32,785 nt of DNA from Pseudomonas fluorescens. Its GTDB lineage: Bacteria; Pseudomonadota; Gammaproteobacteria; Pseudomonadales; Pseudomonadaceae. Shown in pieces: positions 25,200 to 32,785 of this stretch. The notes beneath the pieces were generated by a model. The model was not told the DNA's origin, searched no databases, and saw only the letters and a list, made by a program, of their open reading frames with translations. The first letter of the stretch is position 1. Each line of letters opens with the position of its first letter. The stretch spans positions 164,758-197,542 of the forward strand of contig NZ_KZ477993.1 in assembly GCF_002837185.1 (NCBI RefSeq), given 5' to 3'. The translations under genes were made by a program, and so were the position numbers.

Positions 25200-26281
25200 G
25201 TCGTGGGGGCTCCTTGTTCCAATGGCAGGAAGATCGAGAACGTGGTGTGGCCGGGATGGCTCTCACATTCGATCAGGCCCTGGTGCTGGCTGATGATGTT
25301 CTGGGTAATGGCCAGGCCCAGCCCGGTACCGTCCGGGCGGCCGCTGACCATGGGGAAGAAGATGGTTTCCTGCAGTTCGGCCGGGATGCCCGGGCCGTTG
25401 TCGATGATCTCGACCTTGGTCACCAGGCGATGGCGTACGTGGCCAATGGTGAACTGGCGCAGCGCGCGGGTGCGCAGGCTGATACGGCCCAGGCGCAACT
25501 CGTTCTGGCTGCTGATGGCCTGCATGGCGTTGCGCACAATGTTGAGCACCGCCTGGATCATTTGCTCGCGGTCGATCAAGACGTCGGGAATGCTCGGGTC
25601 GTAGTCGCGCACCAGGGTGATGCAGCCCTGGCTTTCGGCGTCGACCAGTTGGCAGACGCGCTCCAGCACTTCGTGCACGTTGGTCATGGCCAGGGACGGC
25701 AGCTTGTTGGAGCCGAGCATGCGGTCCACCAGGTTACGCAGGCGGTCGGCCTCTTCGATGATGACGTTGGTGTAGTCCTTGAGATGCTCCTCCGGCAGCT
25801 CGCGGGCCAGCAACTGCGCCGCGCCGCGAATGCCGCCCAGGGGGTTCTTGATCTCATGGGCCAGGCCACGCACCAGCATCTTGCTGGTTTCCTGCTTGGA
25901 CAGTTGCGCCTCTTCCTTGGTGATGCGCAGCAGGCGGTCGCGAGGGTGCACTTCGAGCAGCAGCAGGGTGGCGCCATTGCTCAGGATCGGCGTCACCGCA
26001 TAGTCGACGGTCAGCGTCTGCCCGGTCAGGGCGGTGAGCATTGCTTCGCGCTTGGTGAACGGGTGCGCCTGCTCCACGGCCTGGCGCAACGAGCTCAAGG
26101 CTTCGGCCGACTCGGTGAACAATTCGCTGATGAACTGCCCATGGCTGCGCTGGCCACTGATCGCCAGGAGCATCTCCGCCGCGGGGTTCATGTACTCAAG
26201 GCGCAAGTCGGCATTGAGCAGGATGGTCGCGGTGGTCAGGTTGTCGAGTAACAAACGGTGCAGTGCATCGCTGATGGTCAT
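25196..26281 (-). CDS. ntrB: Nitrogen regulation sensor histidine kinase NtrB
   Basis: This 361-residue cytosolic kinase/phosphatase of NtrC is controlled by PII (GlnB/GlnK). A PAS domain spans about residues 10-110 (LLNADLRLEYMNPAAEMLL). The H-box LAHEIKNPLGG has phospho-acceptor His142, the N-box is VLNIVRNAMQA, and the ATP-lid motifs are DNGPGIP and GTGLGLA. There is no transmembrane segment. It heads the ntrB-ntrC operon with a 4-bp overlap. A palindrome resembling an NtrC site is located about 200 bp upstream. Confidence 0.97.
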   Translation of the reverse strand: MTISDALHRLLLDNLTTATILLNADLRLEYMNPAAEMLLAISGQRSHGQFISELFTESAEALSSLRQAVEQAHPFTKREAMLTALTGQTLTVDYAVTPILSNGATLLLLEVHPRDRLLRITKEEAQLSKQETSKMLVRGLAHEIKNPLGGIRGAAQLLARELPEEHLKDYTNVIIEEADRLRNLVDRMLGSNKLPSLAMTNVHEVLERVCQLVDAESQGCITLVRDYDPSIPDVLIDREQMIQAVLNIVRNAMQAISSQNELRLGRISLRTRALRQFTIGHVRHRLVTKVEIIDNGPGIPAELQETIFFPMVSGRPDGTGLGLAITQNIISQHQGLIECESHPGHTTFSIFLPLEQGAPTT

Positions 26282-26478
26282 CGGGACCTCTTTTGGAGCA
26301 AGGCGCAGGCTTGAGGCACACGCTGATACAAGGAAAATGCAAAAAACAAACCAAGGCTCCGAAAAGAAGCGTTAAACCCATGAAATAGGGGATTGAGGCG
26401 CGAAACTGTGGCGTTCTGCCAGCCTGCTCGGGAAGAATCGAACCAAAATGGGCTGTGGCTGCAGTAGGGGTGCAACCT

Positions 26479-26499
26479 GTCGCACCAATATAGTGCGAC
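26479..26499. promoter_or_regulatory. Candidate NtrC-binding site upstream of ntrB
   Basis: A perfect inverted repeat GTCGCAC-N7-GTGCGAC. Its 17-base core matches the NtrC consensus TGCACCA-N3-TGGTGCA at 11 of 14 defined bases. NtrC autoregulation of ntrBC is well known in enteric bacteria; here the site is inferred. Confidence 0.5.
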
Positions 26500-26535
26500 T
26501 TGGAGCAGGCTGTCAGGGATGGATGCGATCCAAAT

Positions 26536-26622
26536 GTGGGAGGGGGCTTGCCCCCGATAGCAGGGTGTCAGTCAGCCTATCCATCAACTGAACCACTGCC
26601 ATCAGGGGCAAGCCCCCTCCCA
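26536..26622. repeat. REPIN, 87 bp (copy F), right end mutated
   Basis: The left REP (from 26536) is consensus. The right one, ending at 26622, reads ATCAGGGGCAAGCC and CCTCCCAT, so it carries a G-to-A change near its inner end and a C-to-T at the last base. Length is still 87 bp. Confidence 0.93.
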
Positions 26623-26645
26623 TACTTTTAATTGGGTTTACAGGG

Positions 26646-27182
26646 CTAGCCTTTGTATATGCACAGCTCGGCGGTGGCGCGGATCATCGCCAGTTGGCGC
26701 AGCGGGTCATTCAGTGGCTCATGCACCGCCTCGGCGAGCCACTGCGGGCATTGCGAGTCGGTACGCTGCGGGGTGAAGTCGGCCAGTTGTTGCAGCAGGC
26801 GTTTTTGCAGTTCATCCAGCTGCGGGCGAATCTGTTTGACCAGGTCAGGGCGCGGATCGTCGGGGGCCTTGCCCTGGAACTGCCAGTCGGACAGGTGGGT
26901 GTATTGCACCAGTTTGTTTGCCTCGATCTGCGCTGAGAAAAACTGCTCGGCCGCGGCGGGCTCAAGCTTGTAGCTCGGGGCTTGGGCGATGACGCTGGCG
27001 ATCACTTCCTGCTCGCGCTTTTTGTCTTCCACAGGCTTGTGGCTATCCCATTTGCTCAGGGCGACCTGGTCGGCAATCTCCAGGCGCTCGGCGATGCTGT
27101 TGAGCAAGGGTTCGAGCGTCGGCGGCGCAGCGCTGGCGGTGACGCTGACAAGCATCAAGGCAAATACGAATCGACATTTCAA
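26646..27182 (-). CDS. Periplasmic chorismate mutase, AroQ-gamma type
   Basis: This 178-residue secreted enzyme converts chorismate to prephenate. The signal peptide is MKCRFVFALMLVSVTASA, cleaved before APPTLEPL. The AroQ core has LLNSIAERLEIADQVALSKW (residues 25-44) with the conserved Arg and Lys, HKPVEDKKREQEVI, and EQFFSAQIEANKLVQY around residue 85. The extended C-terminal helices with QCPQWLAEAVHEPL and CIYKG carry the disulfide-type cysteines of the gamma class. I chose the TTG at 27182 (plus-strand CAA 27180-27182), preceded by GGGGGA. It gives a complete signal peptide, whereas the next in-frame ATG (27158) would remove its basic start. Upstream of it lies a REP doublet. Confidence 0.88.
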   Translation of the reverse strand: MKCRFVFALMLVSVTASAAPPTLEPLLNSIAERLEIADQVALSKWDSHKPVEDKKREQEVIASVIAQAPSYKLEPAAAEQFFSAQIEANKLVQYTHLSDWQFQGKAPDDPRPDLVKQIRPQLDELQKRLLQQLADFTPQRTDSQCPQWLAEAVHEPLNDPLRQLAMIRATAELCIYKG

Positions 27183-27194
27183 AGGAGGTCCCCC

Positions 27195-27294
27195 TGTAGG
27201 AGCGAGCTTGCTCGCGAAGGTCGCTAACGATAACGCGTAAATGTTGAAGAAATGCGGTGTCTTGGAGTTTTTCGCGAGCAAGCTCGCTTCTACA
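27195..27294. repeat. Second REP-type doublet (GAGCGAGCTTGCTCGC family), 100 bp
   Basis: TGTAGGAGCGAGCTTGCTCG begins the left arm (27195-27218). The right arm (27271-27294) is its reverse complement with a single mismatch. This is a different REP family from the 87-bp elements. It lies directly upstream of the start of the chorismate mutase gene, probably in its leader or promoter region. Confidence 0.92.
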
Positions 27295-27361
27295 GTGGTC
27301 TGGGCACCTCGGTGGTCGGCAAAATGCTCGACCGCCACGCCCCGGCCGGCTAACGCCAGGC

Positions 27362-27392
27362 AAAAAAAAGACCTCCCGCAGGAGGTCTTTTT
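27362..27392 (-). terminator. Rho-independent terminator of glnA
   Basis: AAAAAGACCTCC (27365-27376) and GGAGGTCTTTTT (27381-27392) form a 12-bp stem with a 4-base loop. On the minus strand it ends in eight T. It lies 31 bp after the glnA stop. Confidence 0.95.
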
Positions 27393-27422
27393 CATCACGC
27401 CACCTTAAGCAGCGCTACCGGA

Positions 27423-28829
27423 TCAGCAGCTGTAGTACAGCTCGTATTCCAGTGGGTGTACGAAGGTGCGAACCTTGATTTCTTCTTCGCTTTTGAGCTC
27501 GATGTAGGCATCGATGAAGTCGTCGCTGAATACGCCGCCCTTGGTCAGGAACGCACGGCCCTTGTCCAGCTCTTCCAGGGCTTCTTTCAGGCTGCCGCAC
27601 ACTTGTGGGATCTCTTTGGCCTCTTCAGGCGGCAGGTCATACAAGTTTTTATCGGCAGCGTCGCCAGGGTGGATCTTGTTCTGGATACCGTCCAGGCCAG
27701 CCATGACCAGCGCGGCGAAGGCCAGGTACGGGTTGGCTGCCGGGTCCGGGAAGCGGGCTTCGATACGGCGAGCACGCGGGCTGGACACGTAAGGAATACG
27801 GATCGAGGCGGAACGGTTACGGGCCGAGTAAGCCAGCATGACCGGCGCTTCGAAACCTGGCACCAGACGCTTGTAGGAGTTGGTCGACGGGTTGGTGAAG
27901 CCGTTCAGGGCCTTACCGTGCTTGATGATGCCGCCGATGAAGTACAGGGCGGTGTCGGACAGGCCGGCATAACCTTCGCCAGCGAAGGTGTTCTTGCCTT
28001 CTTTAGCGATGGACAGGTGAACGTGCATACCCGAACCGTTATCGCCGTACAGCGGCTTGGGCATGAAGGTAGCAGTACGGCCGTAGGCATCCGCCACGTT
28101 GTGTACGCAGTACTTCAGGGTCTGGACTTCGTCAGCCTTGGCGACCAGGGTGTTGAACTTCACACCGATTTCGTTCTGGCCGGCAGTCGCCACTTCGTGG
28201 TGGTGAACTTCGATGACCAGGCCCATCTCTTCCATGGCGTTGCACATGGAGGTACGGATTTCGTGGTCGTGGTCGAATGGCGGAACCGGGAAGTAGCCAC
28301 CTTTGATACCTGGACGGTGGCCTTTGTTGCCGCCTTCGATGTCCTGGTCGGACATCCACGAGCCTTGTTCGGAGAAGATTTTGAACATGGAACCGGAGAT
28401 GTCGGACTTGAACTTGACCGAATCGAAGATGAAGAATTCAGGCTCCGGGCCCACGAATACGGTGTCGCCGATACCGGTCGACTTCAGGTATTCCTCGGCA
28501 CGCTTGGCGATCGCACGTGGGTCGCGGTCGTAGCCTTGCATGGTCGAAGGCTCGATCACGTCGCAGACGATGATCAGGGTTGGGTCTTCGGTGAACGGGT
28601 CGAGGACGGCAGTGCTGTCGTCCGGCATCAGGATCATGTCGGAGGCTTCGATGCCTTTCCAGCCAGCGATGGAGGAACCGTCGAACATCTTGCCTTCTTC
28701 GAAGAAAGCATCATCCAGCGCGTCGCGAGCCGGCATGGTCACGTGGTGCTGAGTACCTTTGGTGTCCGTGAAGCGCAGATCAATCCATTTAACGTCATGA
28801 TCTTTGATGAGTTGAACCGACTTCGACAT
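27423..28829 (-). CDS. glnA: Glutamine synthetase type I
   Basis: This 468-residue dodecameric enzyme makes glutamine from glutamate, ammonia and ATP, the main entry of ammonia under nitrogen limitation. Visible motifs are [13 protein letters not shown] (beta-Grasp side), the ATP/metal-site [10 protein letters not shown], the [10 protein letters not shown] signature and the adenylylation site Tyr397 in [10 protein letters not shown]. The Tyr makes it subject to GlnE control. It has a strong Shine-Dalgarno (GGAGGA) 6 bp before the ATG. A sigma-54 promoter is located about 100 bp upstream, and ntrBC lie two genes downstream, so the nitrogen-control circuit is all within 6 kb. It ends in a strong terminator. 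Confidence 0.98.
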   Translation of the reverse strand: MSKSVQLIKDHDVKWIDLRFTDTKGTQHHVTMPARDALDDAFFEEGKMFDGSSIAGWKGIEASDMILMPDDSTAVLDPFTEDPTLIIVCDVIEPSTMQGYDRDPRAIAKRAEEYLKSTGIGDTVFVGPEPEFFIFDSVKFKSDISGSMFKIFSEQGSWMSDQDIEGGNKGHRPGIKGGYFPVPPFDHDHEIRTSMCNAMEEMGLVIEVHHHEVATAGQNEIGVKFNTLVAKADEVQTLKYCVHNVADAYGRTATFMPKPLYGDNGSGMHVHLSIAKEGKNTFAGEGYAGLSDTALYFIGGIIKHGKALNGFTNPSTNSYKRLVPGFEAPVMLAYSARNRSASIRIPYVSSPRARRIEARFPDPAANPYLAFAALVMAGLDGIQNKIHPGDAADKNLYDLPPEEAKEIPQVCGSLKEALEELDKGRAFLTKGGVFSDDFIDAYIELKSEEEIKVRTFVHPLEYELYYSC

Positions 28830-28931
28830 GGTGTCCTCCGGGTGGCTTCGGGCTTGGTAGTGGAGTTAGCCCTTAGAATTTGGGTGATGCCGGCGCGGAT
28901 ACTCCGCCAAGGCAACCTGCCTCACAAGAGA

Positions 28932-28946
28932 GCAAATTGCATGCCA
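28932..28946 (-). promoter_or_regulatory. Sigma-54 promoter of glnA
   Basis: The minus strand reads TGGCATG-N4-TTGC, against the sigma-54 consensus TGGCACG-N4-TTGC. There is one mismatch, and the GG and GC dinucleotides of the -24 and -12 elements are correctly spaced. Transcription would start about 90 bp upstream of the glnA ATG. NtrC-dependent glnA transcription is established in Pseudomonas relatives; this site is what the sequence shows. Confidence 0.85.
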
Positions 28947-29091
28947 GTGCGCCAACATGGTCTTTTTGCTTCAAAATGGCCCCTATAACGGTGCAAACGG
29001 CCAATGGGCGATAAATAGCGCACCGCAATGTAGCGTTATTTGGCGAAAATGACCTGTTTTGGTGCGCTGCACATGCGATGCATATTAACTG

Positions 29092-29120
29092 GTTAAACCT
29101 TGAGCGATTTCCGCTATAAT
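29092..29120 (+). promoter_or_regulatory. Putative sigma-70 promoter of thiI
   Basis: A perfect TATAAT (29115-29120) with a poor -35 candidate GTTAAA (29092-29097) at 17 bp spacing. The -10 box is 43 bp before the thiI ATG. Confidence 0.5.
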
Positions 29121-29162
29121 CCGCGCCCCCCTTTTTCAGCAGGCCCGGCGCGCGCTGTTTCC

Positions 29163-30617
29163 ATGAAATTAATCGTTAAAGTCTTCCCCGAGATCACCAT
29201 CAAGAGCCGACCGGTACGGATGCGTTTCATCCGTCAGTTGGCCAAGAACATCCGTGCCGTGCTCCGCGATCTGGACCCTGCTGTGGTGGTGAACGGCGTG
29301 TGGGACAATCTCGAGCTGGAAACCCGCCTGACCGACGCCAAAGCCTTGAAGGACATGACCGAGCGCCTGAGCTGCATGCCGGGTATCGCGCATTTCCTGC
29401 AAGTGGACGAGTACCCGCTGGGCGACTTCGACGACATCACCGAGAAGTGCAAGCTGCACTTTGGTGGTGAGCTTGCCGGCAAGATTTTTTCGGTGCGTTG
29501 CAAGCGCGCCGGCAAGCATCCGTTCAGCTCCATGGATGTGGAGAAATACGTCGGCAGCAAGCTGCGTCGCGAATGCGGCGCCGCCGGAATTTCCCTCAAA
29601 GCGCCGCAAATCGAAGTGCGCATGGAAATTCGCGACCAACGGTTGTTTGTGATCCACAGCCAGCACGACAGCATCGGCGGCTACCCGCTGGGCGCCCTGG
29701 AACAGACCCTGGTGTTGATGTCCGGCGGTTTCGATTCCACGGTCGCGGCCTACCAGATCATGCGGCGCGGCCTGATGAGCCACTTCTGCTTCTTCAACCT
29801 GGGCGGTCGTGCACACGAATTGGGCGTGATGGAAGTGGCGCACTTTATCTGGAAGAAGTACGGCAGCTCCCAACGCGTGCTATTTGTAAGCGTGCCGTTC
29901 GAGGAAGTGCTGGGCGAAATTCTCGGCAAAGTCGATAACAGTCATATGGGCGTGGTATTGAAGCGTATGATGTTGCGCGCTGCGTCCCGGATCGCCGACC
30001 AGTTGCAGATCGATGCGCTGGTGACCGGTGAGGCGATCTCCCAAGTGTCCAGCCAGACGTTGCCGAACCTGTCGTTGATCGACTGCGTGACCGAGAAGCT
30101 GGTGCTGCGCCCGCTGATCGCCAGCCACAAGCAGGACATCATCGACCAGGCAGAAGAAATCGGCACCGCCGACTTTGCCAAGCATATGCCCGAGTATTGC
30201 GGGGTCATTTCGGTGAACCCCAAGACCCACGCCAAGCGCAACCGCGTGGAGTATGAAGAACAACAGTTCGACATGGCGATTCTGGAGCGTGCGCTCGAGA
30301 ACGCCAAACTGGTCCCGATCGATCGCGTCATCGACGAGCTGGGCCAGGATGTGCAGATCGAAGAAGTCAGCGAAGCCCTGGCCGGCCAGATCATCGTCGA
30401 CATCCGTCACCCGGATGCCGCCGAAGACGAGCCGCTGGAGATTCCTGGCATCGACGTACAAACGCTGCCGTTTTATGCATTGAACGCGCGTTTCAAGGAA
30501 CTGGATGACAGCCGTCAGTACCTGCTGTATTGCGACAAAGGCGTGATGAGTCGCCTGCATGCCCACCATTTGCTCAGTGAGGGACATGCCAATGTGCGCG
30601 TTTATCGACCGAGCTAA
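29163..30617 (+). CDS. thiI: tRNA 4-thiouridine synthase / thiamine sulfur carrier ThiI
   Basis: This 484-residue cytosolic enzyme adenylates U8 of tRNAs and inserts sulfur to give 4-thiouridine. In E. coli it also serves thiamine thiazole synthesis. An N-terminal ferredoxin-like/THUMP region (residues 1-165) is followed by the PP-loop ATP-binding motif LMSGGFDST (185-193). The C-terminal rhodanese domain carries Cys457 in [10 protein letters not shown], the persulfide carrier, and [13 protein letters not shown] around residue 345 supplies the second Cys. Length matches the long, rhodanese-containing form. The ATG at 29163 begins the conserved [15 protein letters not shown]; an upstream in-frame start at 29100 overlaps the promoter and is rejected. 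Confidence 0.96.
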   Translation: MKLIVKVFPEITIKSRPVRMRFIRQLAKNIRAVLRDLDPAVVVNGVWDNLELETRLTDAKALKDMTERLSCMPGIAHFLQVDEYPLGDFDDITEKCKLHFGGELAGKIFSVRCKRAGKHPFSSMDVEKYVGSKLRRECGAAGISLKAPQIEVRMEIRDQRLFVIHSQHDSIGGYPLGALEQTLVLMSGGFDSTVAAYQIMRRGLMSHFCFFNLGGRAHELGVMEVAHFIWKKYGSSQRVLFVSVPFEEVLGEILGKVDNSHMGVVLKRMMLRAASRIADQLQIDALVTGEAISQVSSQTLPNLSLIDCVTEKLVLRPLIASHKQDIIDQAEEIGTADFAKHMPEYCGVISVNPKTHAKRNRVEYEEQQFDMAILERALENAKLVPIDRVIDELGQDVQIEEVSEALAGQIIVDIRHPDAAEDEPLEIPGIDVQTLPFYALNARFKELDDSRQYLLYCDKGVMSRLHAHHLLSEGHANVRVYRPS

Positions 30618-30756
30618 GAGCCCGGGGCTGTTTGCCTGTGGCCTGCGTCACCGGCCCCCCGACTCTGCCGTCAAGCTGTAACGGCAAGGCCTGACTCTAC
30701 TGTTAATCGCTGCCACGACCTGTCAGCACACCGAATCCTCTGATCGAGATACACAA

Positions 30757-32577
30757 GTGATCGAAAATCTACGTAACATCGCCATCATTGCTCACGTTGA
30801 CCATGGTAAAACCACCCTGGTAGACAAACTCCTGCGTCAATCCGGCACCCTGGAGCGCAACGAGCTCAACGACGAGCGCGTGATGGACTCCAACGACCAG
30901 GAAAAAGAGCGCGGTATTACCATCCTGGCGAAAAACACCGCCATCAACTGGAACGGCTACCACATCAACATCGTGGACACCCCGGGCCACGCCGACTTCG
31001 GCGGCGAAGTTGAACGCGTAATGTCGATGGTCGACTCCGTTCTGCTGCTGGTTGACGCTCAAGACGGCCCTATGCCGCAAACCCGTTTCGTGACCAAGAA
31101 GGCGTTCGAAGCCGGCCTGCGTCCGATCGTGTGCATCAACAAGGTTGACCGTCCAGGCGCGCGTCCGGACTGGGTTCTGGACCAGATCTTCGACCTGTTC
31201 GACAACCTCGGCGCTACCGAAGAACAACTGGATTTCCAGGTTATCTACGCCTCGGCCCTGAACGGCATTGCCGGTCTGGAACACACCGCCATGGCTGAAG
31301 ACATGACCCCGCTGTACCAGGCCATCGTTGACCACGTTCCACCACCGAAGGTTGACCGTGACGGTCCGTTCCAGATGCAAATCTCGGCACTGGACTACAA
31401 CAGCTTCCTGGGTGTTATCGGCGTTGGTCGTATCGCGCGTGGCAGCGTCAAGCCGAACACCCCGGTTGTTGCCATCGGCGCCGACGGCAAGAAGCGCAAC
31501 GGTCGCATCCTGAAGCTGATGGGTCACCACGGCCTGCACCGTATCGACGTTGAAGAAGCCTTCGCCGGCGACATCGTGTGCGTCAGCGGTATGGACTCGC
31601 TGTTCATCTCCGACACCCTGTGCCAGCCGGACACCGTCGAGGCGATGAAGCCTCTGACCGTCGACGAGCCAACCGTTTCCATGACCTTCCAGGTAAACGA
31701 CTCGCCGTTCTGCGGTAAGGAAGGCAAGTTCGTGACCTCCCGTAACATCAAGGAGCGTCTGGACAAAGAGCTGCTGTACAACGTTGCCCTGCGCGTTGAA
31801 GAAGGCGACTCGGCCGACAAGTTCAAGGTCTCCGGCCGTGGTGAGCTGCACCTCTCGGTACTGATCGAAACCATGCGTCGCGAAGGCTTCGAAATGGGTG
31901 TTGGTCGTCCGGAAGTGATCATCCGTCAGGTTGACGGCGTGAAGCAGGAACCGTTCGAAAACGTCACCATCGACACCCCTGAAGAATCCCAGGGCAAGGT
32001 CATGGAAGAGATGGGCCTGCGTAAGGGCGACCTGACCAACATGGTGCCGGATGGCAAAGGCCGTGTACGTCTGGAATACAACATCCCTGCGCGTGGTCTG
32101 ATCGGTTTCCGTAACCAGTTCCTGACCCTGACCAACGGTGCTGGCATCCTGACCTCGATCTTCGATCGCTACGACACCATGAAGTCCGGTGACATGTCCG
32201 GTCGTCAGAACGGTGTTCTGGTATCGGTAGAAACCGGCAAGGCGCTGACCTACTCCCTGGAAACTCTCCAGGCGCGTGGCAAGCTGTTCGTTGAACACGG
32301 TCAAGAGATCTACAACGGTCAGATCGTTGGTCTGAACAGCCGTGACAACGACATGGGCGTCAACCCAACCAAAGGCAAGAAGCTCGACAACATGCGTGCT
32401 TCGGGTAAAGACGAAACCATCGCTCTGGTTCCACCTGTTCGCTTCACCCTGGAACAGGCCCTGGAATTCATCCAGGACGACGAGCTGTGTGAAGTCACGC
32501 CTAAGTCGATCCGCCTGCGTAAGAAGATCCTGGACGAAGGCGAGCGTACCCGCGCTGCCAAGAAAGCCAAGAACTGA
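30757..32577 (+). CDS. typA: Ribosome-associated translational GTPase TypA/BipA
   Basis: This 606-residue GTPase of the EF-G/LepA family acts on ribosome assembly and on stress or low-temperature growth. G-domain motifs are AHVDHGKTT (12-20), the switch I segment [17 protein letters not shown] (G3) and [12 protein letters not shown] (G4). A domain-II beta barrel, an EF-G-like domain III ([18 protein letters not shown]) and the BipA-specific C-terminal domain ([33 protein letters not shown]) follow. It starts with GTG, directly before [17 protein letters not shown], with no strong Shine-Dalgarno visible. It is followed by a strong terminator. Confidence 0.97.
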   Translation: MIENLRNIAIIAHVDHGKTTLVDKLLRQSGTLERNELNDERVMDSNDQEKERGITILAKNTAINWNGYHINIVDTPGHADFGGEVERVMSMVDSVLLLVDAQDGPMPQTRFVTKKAFEAGLRPIVCINKVDRPGARPDWVLDQIFDLFDNLGATEEQLDFQVIYASALNGIAGLEHTAMAEDMTPLYQAIVDHVPPPKVDRDGPFQMQISALDYNSFLGVIGVGRIARGSVKPNTPVVAIGADGKKRNGRILKLMGHHGLHRIDVEEAFAGDIVCVSGMDSLFISDTLCQPDTVEAMKPLTVDEPTVSMTFQVNDSPFCGKEGKFVTSRNIKERLDKELLYNVALRVEEGDSADKFKVSGRGELHLSVLIETMRREGFEMGVGRPEVIIRQVDGVKQEPFENVTIDTPEESQGKVMEEMGLRKGDLTNMVPDGKGRVRLEYNIPARGLIGFRNQFLTLTNGAGILTSIFDRYDTMKSGDMSGRQNGVLVSVETGKALTYSLETLQARGKLFVEHGQEIYNGQIVGLNSRDNDMGVNPTKGKKLDNMRASGKDETIALVPPVRFTLEQALEFIQDDELCEVTPKSIRLRKKILDEGERTRAAKKAKN

Positions 32578-32595
32578 GTTAACTCAGGCTGAATG

Positions 32596-32633
32596 AAAAA
32601 CGCCCCCGGTCGAAAGGCCGGGGGCGTTTTTTT
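32596..32633 (+). terminator. Rho-independent terminator of typA
   Basis: AAAAACGCCCCCGG (32596-32609) pairs with CCGGGGGCGTTTTT (32618-32631). It has an 8-base loop and ends in seven T, 19 bp after the typA stop. Confidence 0.95.
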
Positions 32634-32668
32634 ATGCCTGCTGTTTGTGTGGTGGCTGTGCCGGCCCT

Positions 32669-32732
32669 ATCGGGGGCAAGCCCCCTCCCACACTTGAATG
32701 TGTTCACAGATCAAAATGTGGGAGGGGGCTTG
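32669..32732. repeat. Two REP units in outward arrangement, second one truncated
   Basis: A complete inverted REP (32669-32691, ATCGGGGGCAAGCC, ending CCTCCCAC) is followed 26 bp later by the first 15 bases of a forward REP (GTGGGAGGGGGCTTG, 32718-32732). The order is opposite to that inside a REPIN. They look like the right end of one unit and the left end of another. The forward copy stops abruptly and the expected CCCCCGAT is absent. Confidence 0.9.
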
Positions 32733-32785
32733 AACTGGTCAAGTAATCTTGGACACTGATTAAGGTTCACGCCGCCAACCTTTCC
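32733..32785. mobile_element. Possible end of an insertion sequence at the right window edge
   Basis: Sequence unrelated to REP starts exactly where the REP at 32718 is cut (AACTGGTCAAGTAATCTTGG). On the complementary strand one frame ends in ERLAA and a TGA stop about 33 bp from the junction, which would suit a transposase reading towards the end. The TG at the boundary (32731-32732) fits an IS3-like TG...CA end but is also part of REP. Only 53 bp are visible, so the identity is unproven. Confidence 0.4.

Larger units (their letters stand above)
26282..26645. other. Intergenic region upstream of ntrB
   Basis: This 364-bp region between the chorismate mutase gene and ntrB (both minus strand) has no gene. 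It contains REPIN copy F and an NtrC-like palindrome at 26479-26499. I found no convincing sigma-70 or sigma-54 promoter for ntrB within it, although the low-GC stretch 26320-26390 is where one might lie. Confidence 0.6.
28830..29162. other. Divergent glnA / thiI regulatory region
   Basis: This 333-bp non-coding region between divergent genes holds the sigma-54 promoter of glnA (28932-28946) and a TATAAT box for thiI (29115-29120). Between them are GGTGCA/GCACC half-sites that resemble parts of NtrC sites (about 28990-28995, 29019-29024 and 29060-29066). None forms a full consensus palindrome, so I do not call them separately. Confidence 0.65.

Noticed and set aside
23889..25604. 571-residue open frame opposite ntrC and ntrB
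   Set aside because: It spans the ntrB/ntrC junction in antisense and has no motif.
9873..26622. CRISPR array suggested by repeated near-identical sequences
   Set aside because: The repeats are kilobases apart, are inverted pairs and lie between ordinary genes. They are REPINs, and no cas genes are present.
30769..32304. 511-residue open frame opposite typA
   Set aside because: It is antisense to TypA and shows no domain features or ribosome-binding site.

Overview
The window looks like a chromosomal core segment of a Pseudomonas species of the fluorescens group. The coding DNA is GC-rich. The proteins read as typical pseudomonad orthologues: monofunctional HisB, EnvC, CtpA, SecB, NtrBC, GlnA, ThiI and TypA. 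The gene order follows the Pseudomonas block typA-thiI-glnA...ntrBC-trmL-secB-grx-rhodanese-gpmI-envC-ctpA-yibQ...his...asmA-mutY-yggX. Intergenic regions carry many copies of the REP sequence GTGGGAGGGGGCTTGC, which is characteristic of this group.

Left part (1-8,200): a small basic hypothetical protein, a BASS-family transporter, a GT39/ArnT-like membrane glycosyltransferase, a hypothetical lipoprotein, and tRNA-Phe with its own promoter and terminator. These are followed by the minus-strand operon asmA-mutY-yggX, whose genes overlap by 4 bp. Centre-left (8,200-15,750): an OFA-family MFS transporter, then hisB-hisH-DUF2164-hisA-hisF, with palindromic repeats in the two gaps flanking hisA. 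A convergent accessory gene encodes a Vps62-like domain plus a Ser/Thr-rich beta-strand tail, and is followed by a periplasmic solute-binding protein.

Centre (15,750-22,900): the minus-strand cell-envelope group gpmI, envC, ctpA, yibQ, and the plus-strand rhodanese-grxC-secB cluster. The rhodanese lacks the catalytic cysteine. trmL then diverges from a small membrane-anchored protein, and the two start codons overlap. Right part (22,900-32,785): the nitrogen-control block ntrC-ntrB and glnA, with a near-consensus sigma-54 promoter in front of glnA and an NtrC-like palindrome upstream of ntrB. A secreted chorismate mutase lies between ntrB and glnA. thiI and typA follow.

Six REP doublets (REPINs) of exactly 87 bp, plus partial copies at both window edges, sit beyond the 3' ends of genes. 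The last REP at the right edge is broken off after its conserved GGGGGCTTG and joins unrelated sequence, which suggests a mobile element starting just inside the window. Most of the window is ordinary core genome. The least ordinary items are the Vps62-like gene locked onto hisF, the degenerate rhodanese, the OFA transporter with an extra C-terminal helix, and the REP/insertion junction. I found no CRISPR array, rRNA, prophage or obvious new multi-gene system.
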